A DNA stretch of 64,000 nt, taken from positions 496,001 to 560,000 of the forward strand of contig NZ_JBEWCD010000003.1 of the NCBI RefSeq assembly GCF_040530035.1, written 5' to 3'. Of the stretch, positions 56,519 through 64,000 are shown in pieces (the first letter of the stretch is position 1; the number at the start of each line of letters is the position of its first letter). Source of the DNA: Roseibium sp. HPY-6 (GTDB lineage: Bacteria; Pseudomonadota; Alphaproteobacteria; Rhizobiales; Stappiaceae). A model generated the notes under the pieces. The model made no database searches, was not told the DNA's origin, and worked only from the letters and a program-made list of their open reading frames with translations. Made by a program: the position numbers and the translations under genes.

Positions 56519-57363
56519 GCGCGCCTGGGAGAAAAGCCGCAATCACCGGTCACCCGGTTGCCCATTCAAGGTCGCCGCTCATTCATGGCTATTGGCTGAA
56601 ACAACTTGGCATCGAAGGGGAATACGGCCGTGTTGACGTCGCCCCGGAAACCGCCGACGCGTACTATCGGGCCTTTTCCACCTCTGGACTAATCGGCGCG
56701 AACGTGACGGTTCCACACAAGGAGACGGCGGCAAAGGCGTGTGATTGGCTGGATAGTGCGGCCAAAGCCATGGGCGCTGCCAATACGCTTTGGGTGGATG
56801 ATCGTGGCAGAATTTGCGGCGCAAATACCGACGGTCTCGGATTTCTCGGCAATCTTGACCAGTTGGCACCAGGCTGGGACCAATCTGCCGGAACCGCGCT
56901 GGTGATTGGTGCCGGTGGCGCAGCGCGTGCGATTGTGTGGGCATTGCTTTCTAGAAAATTCACAAGTGTGCATATCATCAATCGAACGGCTGAAAAGGCT
57001 CAAAAAATTGCCGATGAATTTGGAACCGGAACATTTGCACACAGTTGGGATGAACTGGGGACACTTCTTGGAAAAACAGACCTCTTGGTGAACTCAACAT
57101 CCCTAGGAATGACCGGAAACCCGCCGCTCGAGATCGACTTGACCAATCTGCGCGGCGACGCGCTCGTCAACGATATCGTTTACGCCCCCCTGGAGACCGA
57201 TCTTCTGAAAGCTGCAGCCAAACGGGGCAATCCAGTCGTCGACGGGATCGGTATGCTCTTGCATCAGGCGGTTCCCGGGTTTGAGCGCTGGTTCGGTGTC
57301 CGGCCTGAGGTGACAGATGAGTTGAGGACTCTTGTTCTGAAAGACCTTGGAGTCACCACGTGA
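56515..57363 (+). CDS. aroE: Shikimate dehydrogenase
   Basis: 282 residues. Shikimate-binding [11 protein letters not shown] and NVTVPHKE (with the catalytic Lys), and NADP-binding GAGGAARAI. It reduces 3-dehydroshikimate in aromatic amino-acid synthesis. Overlaps maf and coaE by 4 bases each. Confidence 0.97.
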   Translation: MSAPGRKAAITGHPVAHSRSPLIHGYWLKQLGIEGEYGRVDVAPETADAYYRAFSTSGLIGANVTVPHKETAAKACDWLDSAAKAMGAANTLWVDDRGRICGANTDGLGFLGNLDQLAPGWDQSAGTALVIGAGGAARAIVWALLSRKFTSVHIINRTAEKAQKIADEFGTGTFAHSWDELGTLLGKTDLLVNSTSLGMTGNPPLEIDLTNLRGDALVNDIVYAPLETDLLKAAAKRGNPVVDGIGMLLHQAVPGFERWFGVRPEVTDELRTLVLKDLGVTT

Positions 57364-57947
57364 TCAGGATCGGATTGACGGGATCCATCGGCATGGGAAA
57401 GTCGACAACTGCGGAGATGTTCGCCGCACGCGGCGTTCCGGTGCATGATGCCGACGCAACCGTTCACCGTCTTTATGAGGGACATGCCGTCCCTCTGATC
57501 AACGAGGCGTTTCCCGGAACAGTGATGGACGGACGGGTTGACCGGGCGCTGTTGTCAAAACAGGTTCTTGGCAATCCGGAGGCCATGAAGCGACTGGAAG
57601 AGATCGTCCATCCACTGGTGCAGGAAGAAGAACGTATCTTTCTGGATATAGCGAAGCTGGATGGGCATTCTGCCGTTCTGCTGGACATACCATTGCTCTT
57701 TGAAACCGGCGCGGAAGACCGCGTCGATGTTATCGTTGTCGTCACGGCGGATGCGGACATTCAACGCGAACGCGTGTTGTCGCGGCCGGGTATGACCGCA
57801 GAGCGTTTCGAAGCAATCGTGAATAAGCAGGTGCCGGATGCGGTCAAGCGCGAGAAGGCGGACTTCCTGATCGACACGGGGCTAGGGATGGAAGCAGCCG
57901 AACAACGGGTCGCGGACATCCTGCAGCAACTGAGCGATCGGGAATAG
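57360..57947 (+). CDS. coaE: Dephospho-CoA kinase
   Basis: 195 residues from a GTG overlapping the aroE stop. P-loop GSIGMGKST at 8-16, [12 protein letters not shown] for substrate and DIPLLFETG are family motifs. It makes the last step of coenzyme A synthesis. Confidence 0.97.
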   Translation: MIRIGLTGSIGMGKSTTAEMFAARGVPVHDADATVHRLYEGHAVPLINEAFPGTVMDGRVDRALLSKQVLGNPEAMKRLEEIVHPLVQEEERIFLDIAKLDGHSAVLLDIPLLFETGAEDRVDVIVVVTADADIQRERVLSRPGMTAERFEAIVNKQVPDAVKREKADFLIDTGLGMEAAEQRVADILQQLSDRE

Positions 57948-58035
57948 AAAAGGCTGAACACCGGGGAAAACCGGCGGTCAATCTTGCCTCCGGCATCTGA
58001 AGCTGCACAGTAGGTATCGGAGCGAAAGGCACAAA

Positions 58036-58749
58036 ATGCGCGAAATATCCTTCGATACGGAAACAACCGGACTGAACCCGCGCGGCGGTGACCGGCTGGT
58101 GGAAATCGGCGGCGTCGAACTGATCAACCACATCGCAACGGGCAATTCCTATCACGTCTATATCAATCCGGAACGCGACATGCCGGAAGAAGCCTTTCGC
58201 GTGCATGGGTTGTCGGAAGAGTTTCTCTCCGACAAGCCGCTCTTTGCGGCGGTGGCTGACGAGTTTCTTGAGTTTGTCGGGGATGCGACCCTCGTCATTC
58301 ACAACGCGGCTTTCGACATGGGCTTCATCAACACGGAACTGGAACGCGCAGGCCGGCGGACCATTCCGAATACGCAGGTTCTGGACACGCTGGAAATTGC
58401 AAGGCGCAAACATCCGACGGGTCCGAATTCGCTGGATGCCCTGTGTTCGCGCTACGGCATTGACAACTCCAAGCGTATCAAGCACGGCGCTCTTCTGGAT
58501 GCAGAAATCCTGGCAGAGGTCTATCTGGAACTGATCGGCGGACGCCAGACAGCCCTTGGATTGATGCCGGAAGAGCAGGCAGCGTCGAATGCCGGAGCGT
58601 CGGTTGTTTCCGGGGAACTCGGCAGGTTCAACGCCAAACCGCGCCCGTCACCGCTCAAAGCCAGGCTGACAGACGAGGAGTTTGCAGCTCACAAGGCGTT
58701 CGTCGAAGGGCTGGGAGACGACGCGCTTTGGAAAAAATACGGGAATTGA
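58036..58749 (+). CDS. dnaQ: DNA polymerase III epsilon subunit (3'-5' exonuclease)
   Basis: 237 residues. DEDDh exonuclease: Asp7 and Glu9 in FDTETTG (Exo I), HNAAFDMGF (Exo II) and HGALLDAEILAEVY (Exo III). It proofreads during chromosome replication. The coaE-dnaQ order beside oriC is conserved in alphaproteobacteria. Confidence 0.97.
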   Translation: MREISFDTETTGLNPRGGDRLVEIGGVELINHIATGNSYHVYINPERDMPEEAFRVHGLSEEFLSDKPLFAAVADEFLEFVGDATLVIHNAAFDMGFINTELERAGRRTIPNTQVLDTLEIARRKHPTGPNSLDALCSRYGIDNSKRIKHGALLDAEILAEVYLELIGGRQTALGLMPEEQAASNAGASVVSGELGRFNAKPRPSPLKARLTDEEFAAHKAFVEGLGDDALWKKYGN

Positions 58750-58784
58750 ATTCAGCGTAACCCAAAAAAAATCGGTCGATCTGA

Positions 58785-59219
58785 TCAAGCGCCCAACTTG
58801 ATGATCGCCTTGAGGCCGGCCTTCAATGTGTCCAGCTTTTCGGTGCCGAGTGCATCCGCGTATTCCCGTTCGATTTTCAGTTTCACTGCTGTCGCATCCC
58901 CAAACGCCTGCATGCCCTGCTCCGTCAGAACAACAAGCTTCCGGCGTTTGTCTCCCGTGTCGGCTTCACGACGGATGATCCCGTCATTGGCCAGGTCATC
59001 GAGGTGTTGTTGAACGGCTTGCTTGGTTAGTCCCGACAGCTCTGTAAGAGTTGTCTGCGCAATTCCCTCATCGCTCAAAAATTGCATGAGACTGCCGCGT
59101 GCTTCCGCGTACCAGCTGTGGCCATGGTCCACCATTCCTTTGGTAAAGCGTTGTTTCCAAACAGCTGTTGCCTGCCACAGGTCCCAGCCAACATGTTCAG
59201 GCTTTTTGGTTTTCGTCAT
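58785..59219 (-). CDS. MarR-family transcriptional regulator
   Basis: 144 residues. The winged helix contains TTLTELSGLTKQAVQQHLDDL and the wing READTGDKRRKLVVLTEQG. It probably represses itself and the divergent DOMON gene through the two palindromes at 59241 and 59276 (inference). The ligand is unknown. Confidence 0.92.
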   Translation of the reverse strand: MTKTKKPEHVGWDLWQATAVWKQRFTKGMVDHGHSWYAEARGSLMQFLSDEGIAQTTLTELSGLTKQAVQQHLDDLANDGIIRREADTGDKRRKLVVLTEQGMQAFGDATAVKLKIEREYADALGTEKLDTLKAGLKAIIKLGA

Positions 59220-59240
59220 GTCCGATCTCAGAATTTGATA

Positions 59241-59255
59241 GTCAAGTAGCTTGAC
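59241..59255. promoter_or_regulatory. MarR operator-like palindrome 1
   Basis: GTCAAGTAGCTTGAC, a palindrome with 6-base arms, 22 bases from the marR-type start. Confidence 0.75.
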
Positions 59256-59275
59256 AGTTGAGTTTGCTACCTGTA

Positions 59276-59290
59276 GTCAAGCTACTTGAC
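59276..59290. promoter_or_regulatory. MarR operator-like palindrome 2
   Basis: GTCAAGCTACTTGAC is the exact reverse complement of the first palindrome, 35 bases centre to centre, and ends 17 bases before the DOMON gene start. Confidence 0.75.
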
Positions 59291-59307
59291 AATATTGAAG
59301 GAGGCAA

Positions 59308-59850
59308 ATGATGTACGATCTCCATTTCATGGACAGGCGGTTCCTGGTCATCGGGGCTGCGGGTTGTCTTCTATTTTGGACCGCGTCGGCTGTCTCCGCA
59401 ACGAAGCGAAACAGCCAAAACAAACGAATTATCTCAGACGGCGTCGAATTCGCCTGGCACTTTCGGAAGGAGCGGTTTTACGCACAAATGACGGCTCCGA
59501 CGCAAGGCTGGCTCGCGATTGGTTTCAACGCGTCCCCAGGTTTGAAAGACGCTTATTTCGTCATGATGCGAGTGGAAAACGAGCAGTTTCAGTCGAGCGA
59601 ACGGATTTCGTCCGGATTCGATCACGCAGGTGTTGGTGAGCTCGGTCTGCCGGCGGTCCTGATTGCCGGCTCAGGCAGTGCGGATGCTGGCAAGACAAGC
59701 GTTTCAATCCAGTTGCCACCGCATCTACCAGGTCCTGCAAACGTTCGGCTGACCGAGGGTCACGAAACGCACGTCATGCTGGCCTGGTCTCAAAGCAAAG
59801 ACTTCGCCCACCACTCCGCATGGCGCCGACACTTTCGAAAAACCCTCTAG
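59308..59850 (+). CDS. Exported DOMON-domain protein
   Basis: 180 residues from the ATG at 59308 (GGAGG four bases upstream; ATG at 59311 equally possible). Signal or anchor segment at about 12-31. The DOMON fold shows FRKERFYAQMTAPTQGWLAIGFN and ends with AHHSAWRRHF. DOMON domains bind haem or sugars. Probably periplasmic. Divergent from and likely controlled by the MarR-type gene. Confidence 0.83.
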   Translation: MMYDLHFMDRRFLVIGAAGCLLFWTASAVSATKRNSQNKRIISDGVEFAWHFRKERFYAQMTAPTQGWLAIGFNASPGLKDAYFVMMRVENEQFQSSERISSGFDHAGVGELGLPAVLIAGSGSADAGKTSVSIQLPPHLPGPANVRLTEGHETHVMLAWSQSKDFAHHSAWRRHFRKTL

Positions 59851-59911
59851 GGCAGCTGATCGGCGCTCGTTCACCAAGCAATCAGGCAAACAAACCGAAA
59901 GGACTTAACCG

Positions 59912-60229
59912 ATGGATATTCTTACCGGAAAGCTGCTTGCAGTCGTAATGATCGGATCAACGCATTATGTGGATGTCGGTCAAGGCGAGGACGCTGTCAT
60001 CTACTATCCGAACGAAACCGTGGCGCACATGCAGCTGCCAAAAGCGGATGCTCCGCTGACAGGAAAAGTGACGCTGAAGGATGACGGTTACTACGTGAAG
60101 TGGGATGGCGGGCCGGAAGGATTCTGGAAAATTTCCTATGTCCCAGGCACCTTCACTTATATCAATCCGGAAGGTGAAGCCGTAGGAACGATAACGCGGT
60201 TGGTTCCCGGCAATGCAGCAGGATTCTAA
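59912..60229 (+). CDS. Hypothetical protein
   Basis: 105 residues, beta-rich (HYVDVGQGEDAVIYYPNET, then GKVTLKDDGYYVKWDGGPEG). No family recognised. No clear signal peptide. It follows the DOMON gene by 61 bases on the same strand with an AAAGGACTTAACCG ribosome site, so it may share its transcript. Confidence 0.65.
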   Translation: MDILTGKLLAVVMIGSTHYVDVGQGEDAVIYYPNETVAHMQLPKADAPLTGKVTLKDDGYYVKWDGGPEGFWKISYVPGTFTYINPEGEAVGTITRLVPGNAAGF

Positions 60230-60390
60230 TTCGACTGTCTGTGAACACAAATTAACGGATGAAAGTGTTTTAGCAACAGCGCACCGAGGTACGGGGCATG
60301 GTCGAGCAGACTATGGCGTTGACATCTTCGAACGACGCTTTAGGGGTCAGGCAGGTTGAAACGGGAATTCAGTCAGTTCCGGAAACCTAC

Positions 60391-60420
60391 ATGGGCGCAA
60401 GGAGTGATCCTTGCACCCAT
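60391..60420. terminator. Inverted repeat between the hypothetical gene and the chemoreceptor gene
   Basis: ATGGGCGCAAGG and CCTTGCACCCAT pair with one mismatch around a six-base loop. No T-run follows on either strand. It lies 27 bases after the chemoreceptor stop. Confidence 0.55.
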
Positions 60421-60447
60421 GGTTGTCTGGCCCTCTACGCGGCGAAC

Positions 60448-62529
60448 CTAGGCAGCCGCGACACTTGAAAGGAAGCGGTCGACGGCCGCTTTGAGGGACT
60501 GAGATCTCTCGGAGGTGACGGAAGACACCTTCAGCATTTCCTCGCCAACCTGCCGGGTTTCGACAATCGCCGCCGTCACATCCTGAACGCTTGCGCTGAC
60601 ATCAGCCGTACCTGACGCCGCCTGTTGGACGTTTTCGCCGATCTCCTTTGTCGCCGCATCCTGTTCTTCCACGGCGGTCGCGATGGTTGCAGTATTGCTG
60701 TTCACTTCCTGAACCATTTCGGCGATAGACTTGATCGCGGAAGCGGCGTCGTTTGTCGAAGACTGGATGCCACTGATCTGGTTGCCGATGTCACTGGTCG
60801 CCTTGGCGGTTTGCTCCGCGAGTTGCTTGACTTCGGATGCAACCACCGCGAATCCCTTGCCTGCTTCGCCTGCGCGGGCCGCTTCGATTGTTGCGTTCAG
60901 CGCGAGCAAATTCGTCTGCTCAGCGATTTCGGAAATCAGGCTGATGACATCGCCGATTTTCTGAGCGGCTTCCGCCAGACTTGCCACTTGCTGGTTCGTA
61001 GTCTCTGCAGAACTAGTCGCCTTTTCAACGATCGACATGGTCTGATTAACCTGCTGTGCGATCTGCTGGATTGAGGCACCCAGTTCGTCAGATGCCGAGG
61101 CCACATTCTGGACATTGGTGGAGGCTTCCGACGAGGCATTGGACGCGTTGTCGGCGCGTTCGGATGTACGTTCAGCGATATTCGACAAATGTGTCGCGGT
61201 GCTGTTCATTTGCGACATATTATCGGTGACTGCGGCCAGCAATTCCTCAACCTCGCTCCGGAAGCCGGTGATGAGGTCGTTGACGTGCTGTTCGCGCTCA
61301 AGTCGGCTGGTATTGTCCTGCTTCGCCTGAGACTCCAACCGTTCTCGTTCAATCGCGCTGTCTTTGAAAACCTGCACCGCTTTCGCCATTTCTCCGATTT
61401 CGTCCGAACGGTCGCCATATGGAATCGCAATCGTGTTGTCGCCTTTTGCCAGGATCCCTGCGACGTTGGTCATTTCTCGGATCGGCACGATAATGCTCCG
61501 GATGGAGTAGAAGATCGCAAACCCCACGAACGTCAGAGCGACCAGAGCGATGATGGCTTCTTCTATGAACAGGAACCATGCGTCGCCCAAAGCTGCTTCG
61601 GTGTTCGCAATATTGCTGTCTATGCCCAGGTTCATGAGGGCAATTGCGGTTTGCAATGCGCTTTCGGACTGCTCGAAAAGGACCGGGAATTCAACGCTAT
61701 AGTCTCCGGTATGCGCGGACGCCAGTAGATCATGGCGCAATGCATTGTATCTTTGAAAATAGTCGGAACCGACCGTTTTGATCCCTTCCCGCAGCGTGTT
61801 GCTCAAAAGAGCGTTGTTTTTGTCTCGCCGAAGCGCTTCCCATGCCTGTTCGGCGCGGCCGTGATTTTCATACATGTATGCAAGGTCCGCTGCCGCTATC
61901 GGCTCCTTGCGCACTGTTGCAATCGCAAAAAGAGTCCGCTCGCGTCCTCCATATTCCCGGATCGCCCATGCGCGTTGCATGACAAGGTCGGTCGCAAGGA
62001 TTTCGGAAGACGCCTGGTTCATCAATGTGCGAATGTCGAATGCCAGGTCGTTGAGTTTCGAGACTGATGCTTTGATCTTTTTGGGCAAGGATACGATATC
62101 TTGCTCGGATCGTTTGTCGATTGAATTTCCAATCTGGCTATCGACGGCATCGCGGAGCGATGCAATGCCGGACAGGATCGTATCCAACCGTGTTGCAAAT
62201 TCTTTTCGATCTTCAATCGAAGGTGAATTGAGCAAGACTGATTTAGCGTCTGAAAAGAGTGCGTTTGATGTTTTTCGCTGGTTATCCAGCATGCCACGGA
62301 TGTCGCTTGACACCGGACTGTCGAGGTTTAGAGCCACTTGTGCCAGGGACCGTTCAAGCGACAATTCTATTGTGGCTTTTGACATGGCACTGACGACAGA
62401 TTGCGCCTCGGATGCGCTGTTGAGAGTCTGCAACTTCCCCCATTCGCGCATCATCGCCATGGCTGATAGCAACAGAACTATGCAGGCGATCACCGCATTG
62501 ATTGCAATCATCTTTGATTTGATGGACAT
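60448..62529 (-). CDS. Methyl-accepting chemotaxis protein
   Basis: 693 residues. Transmembrane helices at about 8-27 and 322-344 enclose a mostly helical periplasmic sensor of about 295 residues. HAMP follows from about 345 ([32 protein letters not shown]), then the signalling hairpin with [21 protein letters not shown] and [14 protein letters not shown]. It controls CheA kinase; the ligand is unknown. The 251 bases upstream are AT-rich and hold its promoter. Confidence 0.95.
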   Translation of the reverse strand: MSIKSKMIAINAVIACIVLLLSAMAMMREWGKLQTLNSASEAQSVVSAMSKATIELSLERSLAQVALNLDSPVSSDIRGMLDNQRKTSNALFSDAKSVLLNSPSIEDRKEFATRLDTILSGIASLRDAVDSQIGNSIDKRSEQDIVSLPKKIKASVSKLNDLAFDIRTLMNQASSEILATDLVMQRAWAIREYGGRERTLFAIATVRKEPIAAADLAYMYENHGRAEQAWEALRRDKNNALLSNTLREGIKTVGSDYFQRYNALRHDLLASAHTGDYSVEFPVLFEQSESALQTAIALMNLGIDSNIANTEAALGDAWFLFIEEAIIALVALTFVGFAIFYSIRSIIVPIREMTNVAGILAKGDNTIAIPYGDRSDEIGEMAKAVQVFKDSAIERERLESQAKQDNTSRLEREQHVNDLITGFRSEVEELLAAVTDNMSQMNSTATHLSNIAERTSERADNASNASSEASTNVQNVASASDELGASIQQIAQQVNQTMSIVEKATSSAETTNQQVASLAEAAQKIGDVISLISEIAEQTNLLALNATIEAARAGEAGKGFAVVASEVKQLAEQTAKATSDIGNQISGIQSSTNDAASAIKSIAEMVQEVNSNTATIATAVEEQDAATKEIGENVQQAASGTADVSASVQDVTAAIVETRQVGEEMLKVSSVTSERSQSLKAAVDRFLSSVAAA

Positions 62530-62780
62530 GCCAACCTCGTAGAATAAAATTATAAATACGGTTACGAAATGTCCTTAAACATCCATTACGAAACACCAAA
62601 CATAGGTAGTATTACTTCGTGATTGTGAGTTGTTCTAAGTAATATCAAAAACAGTTTTGCAATCTTAGATAGTAAATCTAAAATAGGCTATTTATAATTT
62701 AGCTCGGCGAACAGTTTGCAGGTACTTGTGATTTTGAACGTAAGTGGCTGGGTTGATTGTTTTTACGTCTCATATCAGCA

Positions 62781-63668
62781 CTATCTGGAAAGCAACCACC
62801 GTAACGTATCAAAATGACGCTGCGCGTAGTCGCTTTCAAACGCCCAGGCCATCGTCTGGGCGATTGTCCATAACCGGGCCCTCTCCCGGTCCAGTTCGAG
62901 TTCCTCCGACAAACGATCCAACCGGTAAAGCGCTTCGCGTTTCGAATGTCCAAATTCGAAACTCCGAACGATCGGGCTGAGGGCAAAAGCCGGATCGCCA
63001 ACCAACGGTTTTGGATCGATCACCAGCCAGGGTTCGCGATCGGCGGACAAGACGTTGTGGCCATGAAGGTCCTGATGCAGCAATACCTTGCCGGTTTTGT
63101 CTTTCGTCAGTTCACCCAAGGCGTCAAAGGCAAGGTCGACAAGATACTTGTCGCATGGTTTTCCTGCTTTTTCCCAATCAGACCTTATCGATGCGCGCCA
63201 ATGCGCAGCCTCGTCGCCAAGGCTCGTAAATGGCTGGTCTGCCGGGACAAGCAGCTTCTTGAGCAACTTCGAAAGCACGTCGATTTGGTCGACGTCTTCA
63301 GACTCGGCCAGAAGCAGACCAGGACGACAGCGTTCCAGCAAAAGCGCGCCGAGGTCCGGGGCATGGTCGAGTAGATGGATAGCGCCATTGCCATTCCAAC
63401 AGGAAAGCGCGTCAGCTTCGAACCGCGTTTCTCTATGAACGAACTGAAGTTTGAGGACAATGGCTTCCCCGTTGCGCTCGGCCGGGATGACAAGCGAAAC
63501 GTTGCCGCCCTCAAACGGTTGTCCGAGAGCTGAAATCTGAAAACGTTGTCGGGCACGCGAAATCAGGTCCGGAAGACTGTCTAGCCAGGCACGCCCGCCT
63601 TCCAGCCTCTCCAGCCAGACCAATCGGTCTGGAACCTTTATGTGCGTTTCGCGGGAAGCTGGCTCCAC
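62781..63668 (-). CDS. Aminoglycoside/hydroxyurea-type phosphotransferase family protein
   Basis: 295 residues. The kinase loop LLHQDLHGHNVL and the metal-binding VIDPKPLVGDPAFAL mark the streptomycin 6-kinase/hydroxyurea phosphotransferase family. ALLLERCRPG is the hinge segment. It may phosphorylate an aminoglycoside or an unrelated small molecule; resistance cannot be inferred from the family alone. It starts 18 bases after the dehydrogenase stop. Confidence 0.87.
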   Translation of the reverse strand: MEPASRETHIKVPDRLVWLERLEGGRAWLDSLPDLISRARQRFQISALGQPFEGGNVSLVIPAERNGEAIVLKLQFVHRETRFEADALSCWNGNGAIHLLDHAPDLGALLLERCRPGLLLAESEDVDQIDVLSKLLKKLLVPADQPFTSLGDEAAHWRASIRSDWEKAGKPCDKYLVDLAFDALGELTKDKTGKVLLHQDLHGHNVLSADREPWLVIDPKPLVGDPAFALSPIVRSFEFGHSKREALYRLDRLSEELELDRERARLWTIAQTMAWAFESDYAQRHFDTLRWLLSR

Positions 63669-63686
63669 AGGAAATCCGGACGGATA

Positions 63687-64000
63687 TCAAAGCATCGACG
63701 GCAACACGCGATCCGGCGGCCGGTGACCATCCATGAAGGTCTTGATGTTGATGATGACCTTTTCGCCCATCTCAATGCGGCCTTCGATCGTGGCCGATCC
63801 CATATGTGGAAGCAGAACCACGTTTTCCAGTTTCACCAGCTTCGGATTGACCGCAGGTTCATGCTCAAAGACGTCCAGGCCAGCTCCGGCAAGGTCGCCC
63901 GCCTCCAGCATACGGATCAAAGCGTTTTCGTCGATGACCTCGCCGCGTGCGGTGTTGACTACGTAAGCGTCCTTTTTCAGGAGTTTCAGCCTGCGGGCAG
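63687..64000 (-). CDS. D-2-hydroxyacid dehydrogenase, C-terminal fragment
   Basis: 104 codons remain; the gene begins beyond the right edge. VVNTARGEVIDENALIRMLE, AGAGLDVFEHEP and the catalytic His of LLPHMGSAT (with upstream Arg and Glu) are typical of glyoxylate/hydroxypyruvate reductases and relatives. NAD(P)H-dependent reduction of 2-oxoacids is expected. It is followed by the phosphotransferase gene on the same strand. Confidence 0.93.
   Translation of the reverse strand, partial: ARRLKLLKKDAYVVNTARGEVIDENALIRMLEAGDLAGAGLDVFEHEPAVNPKLVKLENVVLLPHMGSATIEGRIEMGEKVIINIKTFMDGHRPPDRVLPSML

Overview
The window reads as an ordinary, gene-dense alphaproteobacterial chromosome. Gene content and order point to Hyphomicrobiales/Rhizobiales, probably a marine Stappiaceae-type organism (Roseibium/Labrenzia/Stappia); the family-level guess is inference. 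About 75 protein genes are supported. I found no rRNA, tRNA, CRISPR array, insertion sequence or prophage.

Left part (0-13.6 kb). The 5' end of a 3-hydroxyacyl-CoA dehydrogenase gene lies downstream of etfBA. Next is an ECF sigma/anti-sigma pair facing a Gly-rich secreted protein and a lipoprotein-like protein. The lipoprotein shares its C-terminal domain with the anti-sigma factor. Then come HIG1 - cobalamin adenosyltransferase - rhomboid, an SDR, a UbiH-type hydroxylase, tesB, a His-rich CobW-type GTPase with a Zur-box-like palindrome, a ParD-like/methionine aminopeptidase pair, and a DacA-type carboxypeptidase.

Urease block (13.8-21 kb): ureD-A-B, two LprI-like periplasmic proteins, a membrane protein, ureC, a GST, then ureE-F-G, preceded by a good sigma-54 promoter match. 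It is followed by a DUF1761 protein and acs.

Middle (23.6-44.2 kb). A TadG-like von Willebrand protein, an HNH nuclease and leuC come first. The conserved ffh - aroQ - rpsP - rimM - trmD - rplS run follows, broken by two opposite-strand genes (VanZ-like and LuxR-type). Then a TRAP transporter operon with a PEP mutase/isocitrate lyase-family enzyme, an EF-hand protein, a YggS protein and leuS-lptE-holA.

Origin region (44.3-58.8 kb): parB-parA-rsmG-mnmG-mnmE, GNAT, rho, hemJ-hemE, then ppsR-maf-aroE-coaE-dnaQ. Six parS sites lie between 46.8 and 50.9 kb. The hemE/ppsR gap holds four DnaA-box-like 9-mers, an AT-rich stretch and an exact TTAA-N7-TTAA CtrA box, so it is the likely chromosomal origin of replication.

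Right end (58.8-64 kb): a MarR/DOMON divergent pair with two mirror-image palindromic operators, a small hypothetical protein, a chemoreceptor, an aminoglycoside/hydroxyurea-type kinase, and the C-terminal part of a D-2-hydroxyacid dehydrogenase cut by the window edge.
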